From contig JAYQSL010000006.1 in the NCBI GenBank assembly GCA_038146865.1, positions 62,001-126,000 on the forward strand: a stretch of 64,000 nt of DNA, written 5' to 3'. The notes beneath the pieces are model-generated. The model ran no database searches. It had not been told where the DNA came from and saw only the letters and a list, made by a program, of their open reading frames with translations. Below are positions 35,540-45,690 of the stretch, one piece after another (position 1 is the first letter of the stretch; each line of letters starts with the position of its first letter). The DNA is from GCA-2709075 sp038146865. Lineage in GTDB: Bacteria; Pseudomonadota; Alphaproteobacteria; MPNO01; UBA2964. Made by a program: the position numbers and the translations under genes.

Positions 35540-37501
35540 CTAAGTGTCGAGAAAGCTCTTGAGCAAGCGGCTTCTGCTTGGATGTTTTAGTTTGCGGAGA
35601 GCTTTTGCTTCAATCTGACGTATACGCTCTCTAGTTACAGAGAACTGTTGCCCTACTTCCTCCAGTGTATGGTCCGTATTCATACCTATCCCAAACCTCA
35701 TACGAAGCACACGTTCCTCTCGGGGTGTCAGACTTGCGAGAACACGAGTGGTTGTTTCTCTCAAGTTCCCTTGAATAGCAGCATCCAAAGGTTGGATAGC
35801 ATTCTTATCCTCTATAAAATCACCCAGGTGAGAGTCTTCTTCATCGCCAATTGGTGTCTCTAAACTAATAGGCTCTTTGGCAATCTTAAGAACCTTACGC
35901 ACCTTTTCTAGGGGCATACCGAGACGTTTCGCCAACTCTTCTGGCGTAGGTTCTCTGCCAATTTCATGAAGTATCTGCCGCGATGTCCGGACCAATTTAT
36001 TAATCGTCTCAATCATATGCACCGGTATACGGATGGTTCTCGCCTGGTCCGCAATAGACCGGGTAATTGCCTGACGGATCCACCAAGTCGCATAAGTAGA
36101 AAATTTATAGCCGCGCCGATATTCAAATTTATCGACTGCTTTCATTAAGCCAATATTCCCCTCTTGAATTAAATCAAGGAACTGCAAACCTCTATTTGTG
36201 TATTTCTTGGCTATAGAAATCACGAGCCTCAGATTTGCTTCAACCATTTCTTTTTTGGCGCGAGCTGCCTCGCGCTCACCACGTTGTATCTTTTGAACGA
36301 TATCTCGAAATGCTTGCGGTGGAAGTCCGACATCATTGGAGATTTCACCAATTTCGCTTCGAATCTCTTTAATTTTGTCACGGTTCTTTTGGACAAAGGG
36401 CTTCCACCCTCGATCCTGCAAACGCCCCACACGCTGCAACCACTTAGAATCAAGCTCAGAACCGAGGTACCTCTCCATGAAGCTTTCTCGTTTTACCTTG
36501 GCTTTGGTAGCCATTCGTAATAATTGGCTTTCCAAATTTACCAGCCGTTTGCTGTTTTTATAGTGCTCTTCCACTAATACTTCTATCGAGGCGTTATTCA
36601 GTTTTACCGGTTGCAGCAAAGCTATAAGCTCTTCCTCAATTTTAACGAGCCTTTTTTCCGAGGCAGCCTTGAACTCTGGGCCTCCGCGGAACGCGGCCAG
36701 CTTTTTTTCACGCATGTTACTGGCTCGGCGCTGCAATTTGGCAGCCTGGTCGAACACATCCATTACCTGGGGTTTCAGTGTTTCCTCTAAGACCGAGAGA
36801 GAGAGATTGACCTCACCGTCATCGCCGTCTTCTTCTTCATCCTCATCATCCCCAGCGTCATCATTTGACCCGTCTTCGTCCTCGAGTTTTTCGGGATCTT
36901 CTTCTACAACCTGCAATCCGTCTTCAGTGGAACCGCCATAGGTTGCATCCAGATCAATAATATCGCGCAACAGGACCAATTCATCCTTAAGAGCATCTCG
37001 CCAGCGGACGATAGCCCACTGTGTGAGCGGGCTCTCATACAATCCACTAATCATGCTATCTCGACCCGCTTCAATGCGCTTAGCAATCTCGATTTCTCCT
37101 TCTCGAGAGAGCAACTCAACTGTCCCCATCTCACGAAGATACATTCTCACAGGATCGTCAGTACGGCCCAAATCCTCATCAGAGTTTGCGTTGGTCTTTG
37201 AGTTGGAAGATCCGCTCTTGGCCTTTCCATCTTCCTCCGAGTTTTCTTCTGAATCTTCATCTTCTACAACATTAATCCCGAGCTCTGAAAGCTGAGACAT
37301 AATATCCTCGATCTGTTCCGACGACATCTCGTCTGACGGCATAGCCATGTTTAGCTCATCATAGGTAATGAATCCGCGTTCTTTACCCGCTTTGAGAAGC
37401 TTTTTAACCCCCGCATTGGTAGACTCAATCAGCGGGGCATCCTGCCCTTCAGCTTGGATTTGTTTTGTTTCCGCTTTTTTTACTGCTAATTTCGTCGCCA
37501 T
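35540..37501 (-). CDS. rpoD: RNA polymerase sigma-70 (housekeeping) factor
   Basis: Primary sigma factor of 653 residues. It has an N-terminal region 1.1, a very acidic stretch (about 195-235, rich in Asp/Glu) inside the non-conserved region, and region 2 with GLQFLDLIQEGNIGLMKAV and YKFSTYATWWIRQAITR for -10 recognition and melting. Region 3 follows, and region 4 with TLEEVGQQFSVTRERIRQ is the -35-binding helix-turn-helix. ATG start. It lies 93 bp downstream of dnaG, in the classical bacterial dnaG-rpoD order. Confidence 0.98.
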   Translation of the reverse strand: MATKLAVKKAETKQIQAEGQDAPLIESTNAGVKKLLKAGKERGFITYDELNMAMPSDEMSSEQIEDIMSQLSELGINVVEDEDSEENSEEDGKAKSGSSNSKTNANSDEDLGRTDDPVRMYLREMGTVELLSREGEIEIAKRIEAGRDSMISGLYESPLTQWAIVRWRDALKDELVLLRDIIDLDATYGGSTEDGLQVVEEDPEKLEDEDGSNDDAGDDEDEEEDGDDGEVNLSLSVLEETLKPQVMDVFDQAAKLQRRASNMREKKLAAFRGGPEFKAASEKRLVKIEEELIALLQPVKLNNASIEVLVEEHYKNSKRLVNLESQLLRMATKAKVKRESFMERYLGSELDSKWLQRVGRLQDRGWKPFVQKNRDKIKEIRSEIGEISNDVGLPPQAFRDIVQKIQRGEREAARAKKEMVEANLRLVISIAKKYTNRGLQFLDLIQEGNIGLMKAVDKFEYRRGYKFSTYATWWIRQAITRSIADQARTIRIPVHMIETINKLVRTSRQILHEIGREPTPEELAKRLGMPLEKVRKVLKIAKEPISLETPIGDEEDSHLGDFIEDKNAIQPLDAAIQGNLRETTTRVLASLTPREERVLRMRFGIGMNTDHTLEEVGQQFSVTRERIRQIEAKALRKLKHPSRSRLLKSFLDT

Positions 37502-37594
37502 AAGTGCTCCAGACCTCTGTTTGACTAGTTCGCCCCTGTAACCCTCAATTAACCCACAGGCTGATCAAGAGTTCTGATTTGACCATCAAAAGTA

Positions 37595-39386
37595 TTATAA
37601 ATTCTCCCTGTAACGCTCAAGAGCAACCCTCTTGAACTCTTGCAAGGACCTAAGATTTTCATCTGTAGGATCCTTGATATAACGCTGATGCGCTTCTTCC
37701 AACTGCGCCCCCCTAATCAACTCTAAAACTAGACCTTTGACTTTTTCCTGACCCAGAGGTTCCAACGATGCTGCCTTATCATTCAATGGCGAACTATGGA
37801 TGAGTGAAAAACACGCTCTAATTTTCTCCAGCTGATTAGAAAATTTCACCCCCGGATAAATGGGATAGTAGAGCGTCTGTGTCAAGGCCTGGAGAGGCTG
37901 CATATAAACGCAACATTGTCCGACGTATTTCGTCGAGCTTTTTATCCTGAAATTCTAATGTACCGACCTCCTCGGCATACTGATCAAGCAACTCAGGAGA
38001 TTGGATTAAAACTGCTAAAAGCATCGCTTCGCGGCGTTTGGCTGGGCTCTCAGGGCTCATCCTAGGTGCAGTTTGGTGCCGATTGCGATTATACGAGTTT
38101 TGACCAAAATTTTTTTCGGGCGAAGAGCGACCCATTTGCCTGATCATTGAGCGAAAAGTCTGTATATACTGGTAACGCACCTTAGCGTCGTCTACAGCGT
38201 TGGCATGTCTCTCGAGCTCATACTCCAAACCCGCGAGACGCTCAGGGGTGTCGAAACTTTTGCCATCAGTTTCCAGGTTCCAAATCAACCGTGACAACGG
38301 CACGGAGTTCTGCAAAACGGCCTCCATCGCCTCAGGGCCGGCTGATCTAATCATCGTGTCTGGGTCTTCACCAACGGGCAAATACACGAAACTAAGAGAT
38401 TTGCCTGGTTTCAACAACGGCAAGGCTCTCTCTGCAGCACGCTTCGCTGCCCTTAATCCAGCATTATCACCGTCAAAACACAACACCGGCTCGGGTGACA
38501 ACCTCCACAAAAGCGACAATTGATTTTCAGTGAGAGCTGTGCCCATCGGGGCAACCGCGCTGATCCCCGCGGTTACCATTGCAATCACATCCATATAGCC
38601 CTCCACCACCACAACACGCCCGGATTTCATTGCGCTGGATCGCACAGTTGACAATCCGTAAAGCACATTTCCTTTGTTAAAAAGCGGTGTATCAGGAGAA
38701 TTTAGATATTTGGGCTGAGCTTCGCCAAGAGCTCGCGCACCAAATGCTATGACACGATTTCGATGATCGAAAATAGGAAAAGTCACTCTATTTCGAAAAC
38801 GATCATAGGGCTCTCCCCCGTTTTCGGGCTTTATAAGGAGACCACATTCTATCAAGACAGCTTCAGATATTTTGCTATCCGACAAAGCAGATTTTAGGGA
38901 ATTTCTTGAGTCGGGTGCGAAGCCAACCCGAAACCGCTCAATTGCCTCCGACTTCAGATCGCGAGACCTCAAGTACTCCCGCGCCCGAAGGTTCGCGCCA
39001 TTTTGGAGCGATCGTTGAAAAAAACTGCAAGCCATCTCCATGGCCTGATACAAAACCGCTTTTTTTTTCTCTATCCGGACCTCCTGAGGGGAACTCTGAG
39101 GAAGCATCAAGCCCGCCTCTCCAGCAAGCCTCTCAACCGACTCGGGAAACGTTAAATTCTCGAGACGCATCAAAAAACCAATAATGTCGCCGTGGGCTCC
39201 GCAACCAAAGCAATGGAAAAAACCTTTTACTTCATTTACTGTGAAAGAGGGGGTTTTCTCAGAATGGAACGGACACAATCCAGAGTATTCCTGTCCCTTC
39301 TTGGTTAACTTCACCTGTCTCGAGATAAAGTCTGACAATCCTATTCGTGACCTTATCTCATCGAGAAATGACGGTGGAAAGTTCAT
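37595..39386 (-). CDS. dnaG: DNA primase, with an apparent frameshift near the C-terminus
   Basis: Synthesises RNA primers at the replication fork. From ATG 39386 (MNFPPSFLDEIRSRIGLSD) it has the CHC2 zinc finger (CPFHSEKTPSF, FHCFGCG), the TOPRIM core with VEGYMDVIAM and CFDGDNAGLRAA, and the start of the C-terminal DnaB-interacting domain. The frame as written stops at 37836 after LLSHLSGGEIF. The missing ~85 residues (GVKFSNQLEKIRACF to the stop at 37595) continue without a gap in the next frame. The shift falls in a G5 run (C5 at 37849-37853 on the plus strand); with four G the reading is continuous. Because dnaG is essential, a sequence error or recoding is more likely than a broken gene. 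Confidence 0.9.
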
Positions 39387-39450
39387 GCTGCCGCTATTTA
39401 CCCCACACCCGTTTTTCTGCAAACCAATATAGAGCTAAATTAAATAGAAT

Positions 39451-39912
39451 TCATCCTATCAGTACAGACTTAAGAATGGCGCTTGCTTTGCCAAAATCCA
39501 TCCGACCAGAATAACGTTCTCGCAGCAACCCCATCGAGGTACCCATGTCCTTTAAGCTGTTAGCCTCAATTTCTTTGATCACTGCTGTTACAGCCGCCTC
39601 GATTTCTTGATCATCCATTTGCTCGGGCAGGAAAGATTGAATAATGGCTATTTCTTGGGCCTCTTGAGCTGCGAGCTCAGGTCTATTCCCTTGCTCATAC
39701 ATTTTGATGCTCTCCCGCCGCTGCTTTACCATTGTTTGCAGCACTTTAAGAACCTCATCTTCGCCAATTCCCTCAAAGACCCCATCGGTGCGCGCTGCTA
39801 TGTCACGATCTTTTATGGCAGCCAAAATTAACCGCAAGGTCGCTGTCTTAACGGTATTTTTGGCACGCATCGCTTCTTTAAGCTCAGCACTCACATCATC
39901 CCGAAGCATCAT
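39451..39912 (-). CDS. yqeY: GatB/YqeY domain protein
   Basis: A 153-residue all-helical YqeY-family protein, homologous to the tail domain of the GatB subunit of tRNA amidotransferase. It begins LRDDVSAELKEAMRAKN and includes LRLILAAIKDRDI, MVKQRRESIKMYEQGNR and the C-terminal DFGKASAILKSVL. A role in tRNA binding is likely by homology, but the precise function is not established. It lies 64 bp upstream of dnaG and divergent from carA, a conserved alphaproteobacterial arrangement. Confidence 0.93.
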   Translation of the reverse strand: MMLRDDVSAELKEAMRAKNTVKTATLRLILAAIKDRDIAARTDGVFEGIGEDEVLKVLQTMVKQRRESIKMYEQGNRPELAAQEAQEIAIIQSFLPEQMDDQEIEAAVTAVIKEIEANSLKDMGTSMGLLRERYSGRMDFGKASAILKSVLIG

Positions 39913-40104
39913 GAACCCATAACTAATTACAGGGCGGGGAAAATAACCTAAAGAATTTTGAATAGCAAGATTTTATTATTCTTTAAGTCATTGTTTTATA
40001 TATATTTTTTTACTTTTTTTTCAAAAAGTAGCATAAAAAGATACTCGAATCGGTAAATAGGTGTAGACACTGGGAAGTTTACATTTTCTTTTTGTTGGTG
40101 GCTC

Positions 40105-41262
40105 ATGTTAGAAAGATCGCCGTTAAGCTTGGAGCGGCCTACTGGTTGTATAGCACTCAGTGACGGATGCATATTTTGGGGATATGGGATCGGAGTTGAA
40201 GGCTTACGAGCCGGCGAACTTTGTTTCAACACCTCAATGACAGGTTACCAGGAAATCCTTACTGATCTATCCTATGCTGGTCAGATTATAACCTTCACTT
40301 TCCCGCATATAGGCAACGTTGGCACTAACATAGAAGATTGTGAAACCTCTGCACCTGCGGCCCGGGGATTAATCATAAGAGAGGATATAAGCAGACCGAG
40401 TAATTGGAGATCCATCCTTCACCTAGACACTTGGCTAAAGTCCCACAATTTAGTTGGAATCTATGGCGTTGATACCCGGAGTATTACACGGCGTATTCGC
40501 GATAGCGGTGCCCCAGTCGCGGCGATAAGTTATAAAGAGAGCGGACCCAATCCAGATTTGTTACTCACCGAGGCGAAACAATATCCCGGACTGGAAGGCA
40601 CGGACCTTGCCCTAGAGGTCACATGCCAAGAACCATATGTTTGGACAGAAACCCGCTGGACTTGGAGCGAAGGCCACGGGCAGCAGAAGTCCCCTAAACA
40701 CCATGTTGTCGCTATCGATTTTGGAGCAAAAAGAAATATTCTGAGAAGTCTGGCCCAATTGGGGTGCAAGGTCACAGTAGTGCCGGCAAATACAACCGCT
40801 AACGATATAACCAAACTGAAACCCAATGGCATTTTTTTATCAAATGGGCCAGGTGATCCTGCTGCTACCGGAACTTATGCCATCCCGGTCATAAAGGAAC
40901 TTTTAAGGCAGAACTTACCAATCTTTGGTATATGTTTAGGCCATCAACTTTTAGCATTAGCCCTGGGAGCAAAAACAAAAAAAATGCATCTCGGGCACCG
41001 AGGCGCCAACCATCCGATCAAGGAATTAGCGACAGGCAATGTAGAAATCACAAGCCAGAATCATGGGTTTGTCGTTACTCGGGAGTCTTTACCACCCGAC
41101 GTCATCGAAACTCATAATTCATTATTTGATGGTTCTTTAGAGGGGATCAGATTGAAGAATAGACCAGTTTTCTCAGTCCAATATCACCCTGAGGCATCAC
41201 CAGGACCTCACGACACCCATTATCTATTCGAGAAGTTTGTTTCCTCCCTCGAGGGGCGCTAG
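40105..41262 (+). CDS. carA: Carbamoyl-phosphate synthase, small (glutaminase) subunit
   Basis: Supplies ammonia from glutamine for carbamoyl phosphate, the precursor of pyrimidines and arginine. The 385 residues have the N-terminal CPSase domain (FNTSMTGYQEILTDLSYAG) and a class I glutaminase with the nucleophile Cys in FGICLGHQLLALALG and the His-x-Glu in VQYHPEASPGPHD. ATG 40105. The stop is directly followed by the carB ATG. The 192-bp divergent region toward yqeY contains T-rich DNA but no clear attenuator or PyrR-type element. Confidence 0.97.
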   Translation: MLERSPLSLERPTGCIALSDGCIFWGYGIGVEGLRAGELCFNTSMTGYQEILTDLSYAGQIITFTFPHIGNVGTNIEDCETSAPAARGLIIREDISRPSNWRSILHLDTWLKSHNLVGIYGVDTRSITRRIRDSGAPVAAISYKESGPNPDLLLTEAKQYPGLEGTDLALEVTCQEPYVWTETRWTWSEGHGQQKSPKHHVVAIDFGAKRNILRSLAQLGCKVTVVPANTTANDITKLKPNGIFLSNGPGDPAATGTYAIPVIKELLRQNLPIFGICLGHQLLALALGAKTKKMHLGHRGANHPIKELATGNVEITSQNHGFVVTRESLPPDVIETHNSLFDGSLEGIRLKNRPVFSVQYHPEASPGPHDTHYLFEKFVSSLEGR

Positions 41263-44200
41263 ATGCCAAAACGTACAGACATAAATTCCATCATGATAAT
41301 AGGGGCCGGGCCGATTATTATAGGTCAAGCCTGCGAATTTGACTATTCTGGAACCCAGGCCTGCAAAGCCCTACGGGAGGAGGGCTACCGCATCATCCTC
41401 GTAAATTCTAATCCAGCGACGATAATGACGGATCCGAACCTAGCTGACTCAACTTACATTGAACCAATAACACCAGAATTTGTATCTCGGATAATAGAGA
41501 AAGAACGACCTGACGCAATTTTACCGACTATGGGGGGACAGACTGCTCTAAATACCGCATTAAAATTAGCTGAAAACGGGACACTAAAAAGGTTTGGGGT
41601 CGAGCTCATTGGAGCGAAAATTCCGTCGATCAGAAAAGCTGAAAGTCGAGAGGAATTCAAAAAGGCCATGGAGTCGATAGGCCTTGATTGTGCGAGTGGT
41701 GGCATAGCTACAAATATGGACCAAGCCAAAAAAACAATTCAGGTTACTGGATTACCTGCCGTTATAAGGCCTTCCTTCACCCTCGGTGGAACCGGCGGAG
41801 GTGTCGCTTATAATTATGAGGAATTTTATTCCATAGTCGAGGCTGGTCTGGCGGCATCACCGACGCAAGAAGTCTTGATTGAGGAGTCTCTTCTTGGATG
41901 GAAAGAATTCGAGATGGAAGTCGTTCGAGACTCTGCCGACAACTGCATTATTGTATGCTCTATTGAAAATCTCGATCCTATGGGGGTGCACACGGGCGAC
42001 TCTGTTACTGTTGCCCCTGCCTTGACCTTAACCGATAAGGAATACCAGCTTATGCGAAATGCCTCAATCGCGGTCCTTCGCGAGGTTGGGGTAGATACTG
42101 GTGGATCTAATGTCCAGTTTGCAATCAATCCTGAGAATGGACGGATGGTGGTGATTGAGATGAATCCACGCGTTTCTCGATCTTCGGCATTGGCGTCTAA
42201 AGCGACTGGTTTTCCAATAGCTAAGATCGCAGCAAAGCTTGCTGTTGGTTATACATTGGATGAACTGGCCAATGAGATTACCGGAGGTGTTACTCCAGCA
42301 TCATTCGAACCCACGATAGACTATGTAGTAACTAAGATCCCGCGCTTTACCTTTGAAAAATTTCCAGGCACGGAACCAGTTCTATCAACCTCGATGAAAT
42401 CCGTTGGCGAGGGAATGGCGATTGGGCGCAATTTTCAGGAGTCCCTCCAAAAAGCTCTTCGGTCAATGGAAACGGGTTTAGATGGCTTAGATGAGGAACC
42501 TGAAAGCGAATATTTAAATCTCCATGAAGGGAGAGCAAAGCTGATAAAGAAGCTGGGTGAACCTCGGCCCGATCGGATATTGACTATCGCTCAGTCCTTT
42601 CGGGTGGGTCTCTCTTTGGATGAAGTTCACGAAATCAGCAAATACGACCCCTGGTTTCTAGAGCAAATAAAATTGCTTGTAGACCTGGAAAAATGGGTCA
42701 TCGATAATGGGTTACCTCGAGACCAACAAGGTTTATTATATTTAAAATCAAGGGGTTTTTCAGATAGGCGGCTGGCGGCGCTCAGCGGAAACTCGGAAGA
42801 CCAAATTGCCGCGCAACGTCAGGCTCTCAAGGTAAAGCCCGTCTTTAAACGCATCGATACATGCGCTGGCGAAATTCCATCAAAAACTGCTTATATGTAC
42901 TCGACATATGAGGGAACGGGCCACGAACCCGTCGAATGTGAAGCAGATCCTTCTGAAAAGAAAAAGGTCGTGATACTCGGAAGTGGGCCAAACAGAATCG
43001 GTCAGGGTATTGAGTTCGATTATTGCTGTGTACATGCCGCTTACGCGCTGCGTGAAGCCGGCTATGAAGTAATCATGGTAAACTGCAATCCTGAAACAGT
43101 ATCAACAGATTATGACACCTCCGACCGTTTATATTTTGAACCACTGACGAATGAAGACGTCATTTCCGTTATTGAAAAAGAGCAACAACGTGGTGAACTC
43201 CTTGGAGTAGTTCTGCAATTTGGTGGTCAAACGCCGTTAAAACTTGCCAGAACACTACAAGTTTTAGGTGTAAAAATTTTAGGTACTTCACCAGAGTCCA
43301 TTGACATCGCTGAGGATCGAGAACGTTTCCAAATTCTATTACAAAAGCTTAATTTAAAGCAGCCTCAGAATGGAGTTGCAAGAGATCCAACCGATGCGAT
43401 CAACATAGCAAAACGGCTAGGCTATCCCATTTTAATAAGACCCTCTTATGTTTTAGGGGGAAGGGCGATGGAAATCGTGCTCAACGAGTCCGCGCTGGCT
43501 CATTACATGGACACTGCCTTACAGGTCTCAAGCGAGACTCCAGTCTTGATTGACTCTTATTTGCAAGATGCGATCGAAGTTGATGTAGATGCTCTTGCAG
43601 ACGGTAAGGGCACAGTTATCATTGCTGGGATAATGGAACACATAGAAGAGGCCGGTGTCCACTCTGGAGACTCCGCGTGTTCGATACCGCCCTACTCTTT
43701 ATCAAATGAAATTATAAAAAAAATAGAGGATCAAACCAAATCTTTAGCATTGGCTTTGGAAGTCGTGGGTCTCATGAATATTCAATTTGCGGTAAAGTCC
43801 ACAGAAGTCTATGTGTTAGAAGTAAACCCTAGAAGCAGCAGAACAGTGCCTTTCGTTGCAAAAGCAAGCGGGATTCCGCTAGCTAAAATAGCGGCTCTTA
43901 CAACTGTTGGTAAAACATTGCATAAGGAGCTCGAAAAGCATGGCAAGGGGACGTCAAAGAACCAATTTTCTGTAAAAGAGGCCGTTTTCCCATTCTCGAG
44001 ATTTCCGAGTGCGGATTTACTTTTAGGGCCGGAAATGAGGTCTACAGGGGAAGTAATGGGCATCGACGAGGACTTCGGACGCGCATTTGCAAAAGCCCAA
44101 ATAGCCGCCGGTCAAAACTTACCAACAGGAGGAACGGTATTTATTTCAGTCAAAGATATTGATAAGAATCCCGCGATTAAGATAGCGCAAGAATTTGTAG

Positions 44201-44562
44201 CGCTTGGATTTAAAATCCTTGCCACAAAAGGGACTGCCGCCGCTCTTTCCAGCGAGGGACTGGATGTTCAAAGAGTTAATAAGATAATTGAGGGGCGCCC
44301 AAACATCTCAGATGCCATGCTAAACGGAGAGGTGGACTTGGTGATCAATACCTCGGAGGGCGCTGTCGAAAAATTTGATAGCGTGAGCCTTCGAAGAACA
44401 GCTCTTTCACAAAACATCTCCTATTCAACAACCATGTCCGGAGCAAGAGCAGTTTTACATGCGATAAAGGCAATGAACGTAAATACCCTTGAAGTGAGTT
44501 CTCTTCAATCCTATTTTGGTGGGCCTAGTAAGCTCTTGGCACCAGAAAGTCATATTTGGTAA
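41263..44562 (+). CDS. carB: Carbamoyl-phosphate synthase, large subunit
   Basis: The 1099-residue synthetase subunit with two homologous ATP-grasp halves. The first begins IIGAGPIIIGQACEFDYSGT (carboxyphosphate domain), the second ILGSGPNRIGQGIEFDYCCV (carbamoyl phosphate domain). Both halves carry IEMNPR/LEVNPR metal-site motifs. The C-terminal MGS-like allosteric domain (about 960-1090) includes KILATKGTAAAL. It starts directly at the carA stop, so synthesis of the two subunits is coupled. Length is slightly above the E. coli protein. Confidence 0.98.
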   Translation: MPKRTDINSIMIIGAGPIIIGQACEFDYSGTQACKALREEGYRIILVNSNPATIMTDPNLADSTYIEPITPEFVSRIIEKERPDAILPTMGGQTALNTALKLAENGTLKRFGVELIGAKIPSIRKAESREEFKKAMESIGLDCASGGIATNMDQAKKTIQVTGLPAVIRPSFTLGGTGGGVAYNYEEFYSIVEAGLAASPTQEVLIEESLLGWKEFEMEVVRDSADNCIIVCSIENLDPMGVHTGDSVTVAPALTLTDKEYQLMRNASIAVLREVGVDTGGSNVQFAINPENGRMVVIEMNPRVSRSSALASKATGFPIAKIAAKLAVGYTLDELANEITGGVTPASFEPTIDYVVTKIPRFTFEKFPGTEPVLSTSMKSVGEGMAIGRNFQESLQKALRSMETGLDGLDEEPESEYLNLHEGRAKLIKKLGEPRPDRILTIAQSFRVGLSLDEVHEISKYDPWFLEQIKLLVDLEKWVIDNGLPRDQQGLLYLKSRGFSDRRLAALSGNSEDQIAAQRQALKVKPVFKRIDTCAGEIPSKTAYMYSTYEGTGHEPVECEADPSEKKKVVILGSGPNRIGQGIEFDYCCVHAAYALREAGYEVIMVNCNPETVSTDYDTSDRLYFEPLTNEDVISVIEKEQQRGELLGVVLQFGGQTPLKLARTLQVLGVKILGTSPESIDIAEDRERFQILLQKLNLKQPQNGVARDPTDAINIAKRLGYPILIRPSYVLGGRAMEIVLNESALAHYMDTALQVSSETPVLIDSYLQDAIEVDVDALADGKGTVIIAGIMEHIEEAGVHSGDSACSIPPYSLSNEIIKKIEDQTKSLALALEVVGLMNIQFAVKSTEVYVLEVNPRSSRTVPFVAKASGIPLAKIAALTTVGKTLHKELEKHGKGTSKNQFSVKEAVFPFSRFPSADLLLGPEMRSTGEVMGIDEDFGRAFAKAQIAAGQNLPTGGTVFISVKDIDKNPAIKIAQEFVALGFKILATKGTAAALSSEGLDVQRVNKIIEGRPNISDAMLNGEVDLVINTSEGAVEKFDSVSLRRTALSQNISYSTTMSGARAVLHAIKAMNVNTLEVSSLQSYFGGPSKLLAPESHIW

Positions 44563-44605
44563 CCTGCCACGCAGCGACAAAAGAAGGAATTGTTGGGGGA
44601 TAATC

Positions 44606-45079
44606 ATGGACAAAGTTCCAATGACGCTGAAAGGCTTCCAGACACTTGAAATAGAATTAAAGAGGTTAAAAACCGAAGAAAGGCCTGATGTCATCAAAGC
44701 AATAGCTACAGCTCGTGAACACGGGGACTTGTCTGAAAATGCCGAGTACCATGCCGCGAAGGAACGCCAGGCATTCATAGAGGGAAGACTCAGCGAGATA
44801 GAAGAACGCATTGCTAATGCTGAAGTGATAGACCCGAGCCAATTTTCGGGTGACATTATAAAATTTGGTGCCACCGTTACTCTGTTTGATGACGATACAG
44901 AGAAAGAGATAACCTATCAAATTGTTGGCGAGCATGAGGCCAATATTGAAAATGGTTTTTTATCGATTTCGGCTCCTCTGGCTCGAGCACTTATAGGAAA
45001 AGCTGTGGGAGATTGGATAGAGGTCAAAACTCCGAAGGGTCAAAGAGGATACGAAATTCTGAAGGTTTTGTTTAAGTAA
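44606..45079 (+). CDS. greA: Transcription elongation factor GreA
   Basis: Binds the secondary channel of RNA polymerase and stimulates cleavage of backtracked RNA. From ATG 44606 (MDKVPMTLKGFQTLEIELK) it has 157 residues. The N-terminal coiled coil carries the acidic tip sequence REHGDLSENAEYHAAKERQ. The C-terminal FKBP-like domain includes GDWIEVKTPKGQRGYEI. The start is preceded by TTGGGGGA. A longer frame into carB is rejected. It is 43 bp downstream of carB, in the common carAB-greA order. Confidence 0.97.
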   Translation: MDKVPMTLKGFQTLEIELKRLKTEERPDVIKAIATAREHGDLSENAEYHAAKERQAFIEGRLSEIEERIANAEVIDPSQFSGDIIKFGATVTLFDDDTEKEITYQIVGEHEANIENGFLSISAPLARALIGKAVGDWIEVKTPKGQRGYEILKVLFK

Positions 45080-45104
45080 ACGCGGAAGTGAAGTGTAAAT
45101 CTAA

Positions 45105-45593
45105 CTAAATCGTAACATTATCTACATCAATGGGGACCCCGACACGATCTACAGCGGACCGAATTGCTAGAGAAGATTTGACCACACTGACATTTGGGGC
45201 GGGTGTAAGGCGAGTGGTCAGAAAACGTTGGTATGAGTCCCAGTCATGAGCAACAACTTTTAATAAAAAATCCGTTTCACCGGCGAGCATGTGACACTCA
45301 CGAACCTCTGGCCATGTTTTAATCAAATCTTCAAACGCAACCAAGTCCGTCTCTGCCTGACTATGCAAGCCTACGTGCGCAAAAACAATAACGCCAAAAC
45401 CCAGTGCATCTGGGTTAATATCAGCGTGGTAGCCCCTTATGCAACCAGTTTCTTCCAAAGCCCGGACACGGCGTAAACATGGCGGAGGTGAAATACCAGC
45501 GCTAGACGCTAGATCCACATTAGTAATTCGGCCTTGATCTTGGAGATCCCTCAGAATTTTTAGATCTATGCGATCGAGTTTTATCCTTGCCAT
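45105..45593 (-). CDS. Lrp/AsnC-family transcriptional regulator
   Basis: A 162-residue regulator. The N-terminal helix-turn-helix (KLDRIDLKILRDLQDQGRIT, NVDLASSAGISPPPCLRRV) is followed by an AsnC-type ligand-binding/oligomerisation domain (HMLAGETDFLLKVV). Family members sense amino acids. It is convergent with greA and divergent from the ELM1-type gene, with a repeat-rich AT tract between them that may be its own binding site. The target genes are unknown. Confidence 0.92.
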   Translation of the reverse strand: MARIKLDRIDLKILRDLQDQGRITNVDLASSAGISPPPCLRRVRALEETGCIRGYHADINPDALGFGVIVFAHVGLHSQAETDLVAFEDLIKTWPEVRECHMLAGETDFLLKVVAHDWDSYQRFLTTRLTPAPNVSVVKSSLAIRSAVDRVGVPIDVDNVTI

Positions 45594-45624
45594 ATAGCTA
45601 ATTCCATGTTGCCGACAAAATAGG

Positions 45625-45655
45625 GAAATTATATTATAATATTATGAAATTATAT
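45625..45655. promoter_or_regulatory. Direct repeats in the Lrp–ELM1 divergent promoter region
   Basis: GAAATTATAT occurs at 45625-45634 and again at 45646-45655, exactly 21 bp apart, so both copies lie on the same face of the helix. The 12-bp palindrome ATATTATAATAT (45631-45642) lies between and partly overlaps them. The tract is 32-62 bp upstream of the Lrp-family start. A binding site for that regulator is a plausible inference; AT richness also fits promoter -10 elements for both directions. Confidence 0.5.
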
Positions 45656-45690
45656 TTCAATCTGGGTCAAATCTGTCGGGGTCAGAGGAT

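Noticed and set aside
36669..36941. Serine-rich 90-residue open frame on the plus strand
   Set aside because: It is antisense to the Asp/Glu-rich segment of rpoD, whose GAA/GAT codons read as Ser on the other strand.
37595..37903. A separate 102-residue gene after dnaG
   Set aside because: Its last ~85 residues are the missing DnaG C-terminal domain, in the frame reached by removing one G; the first residues are dnaG read out of frame.
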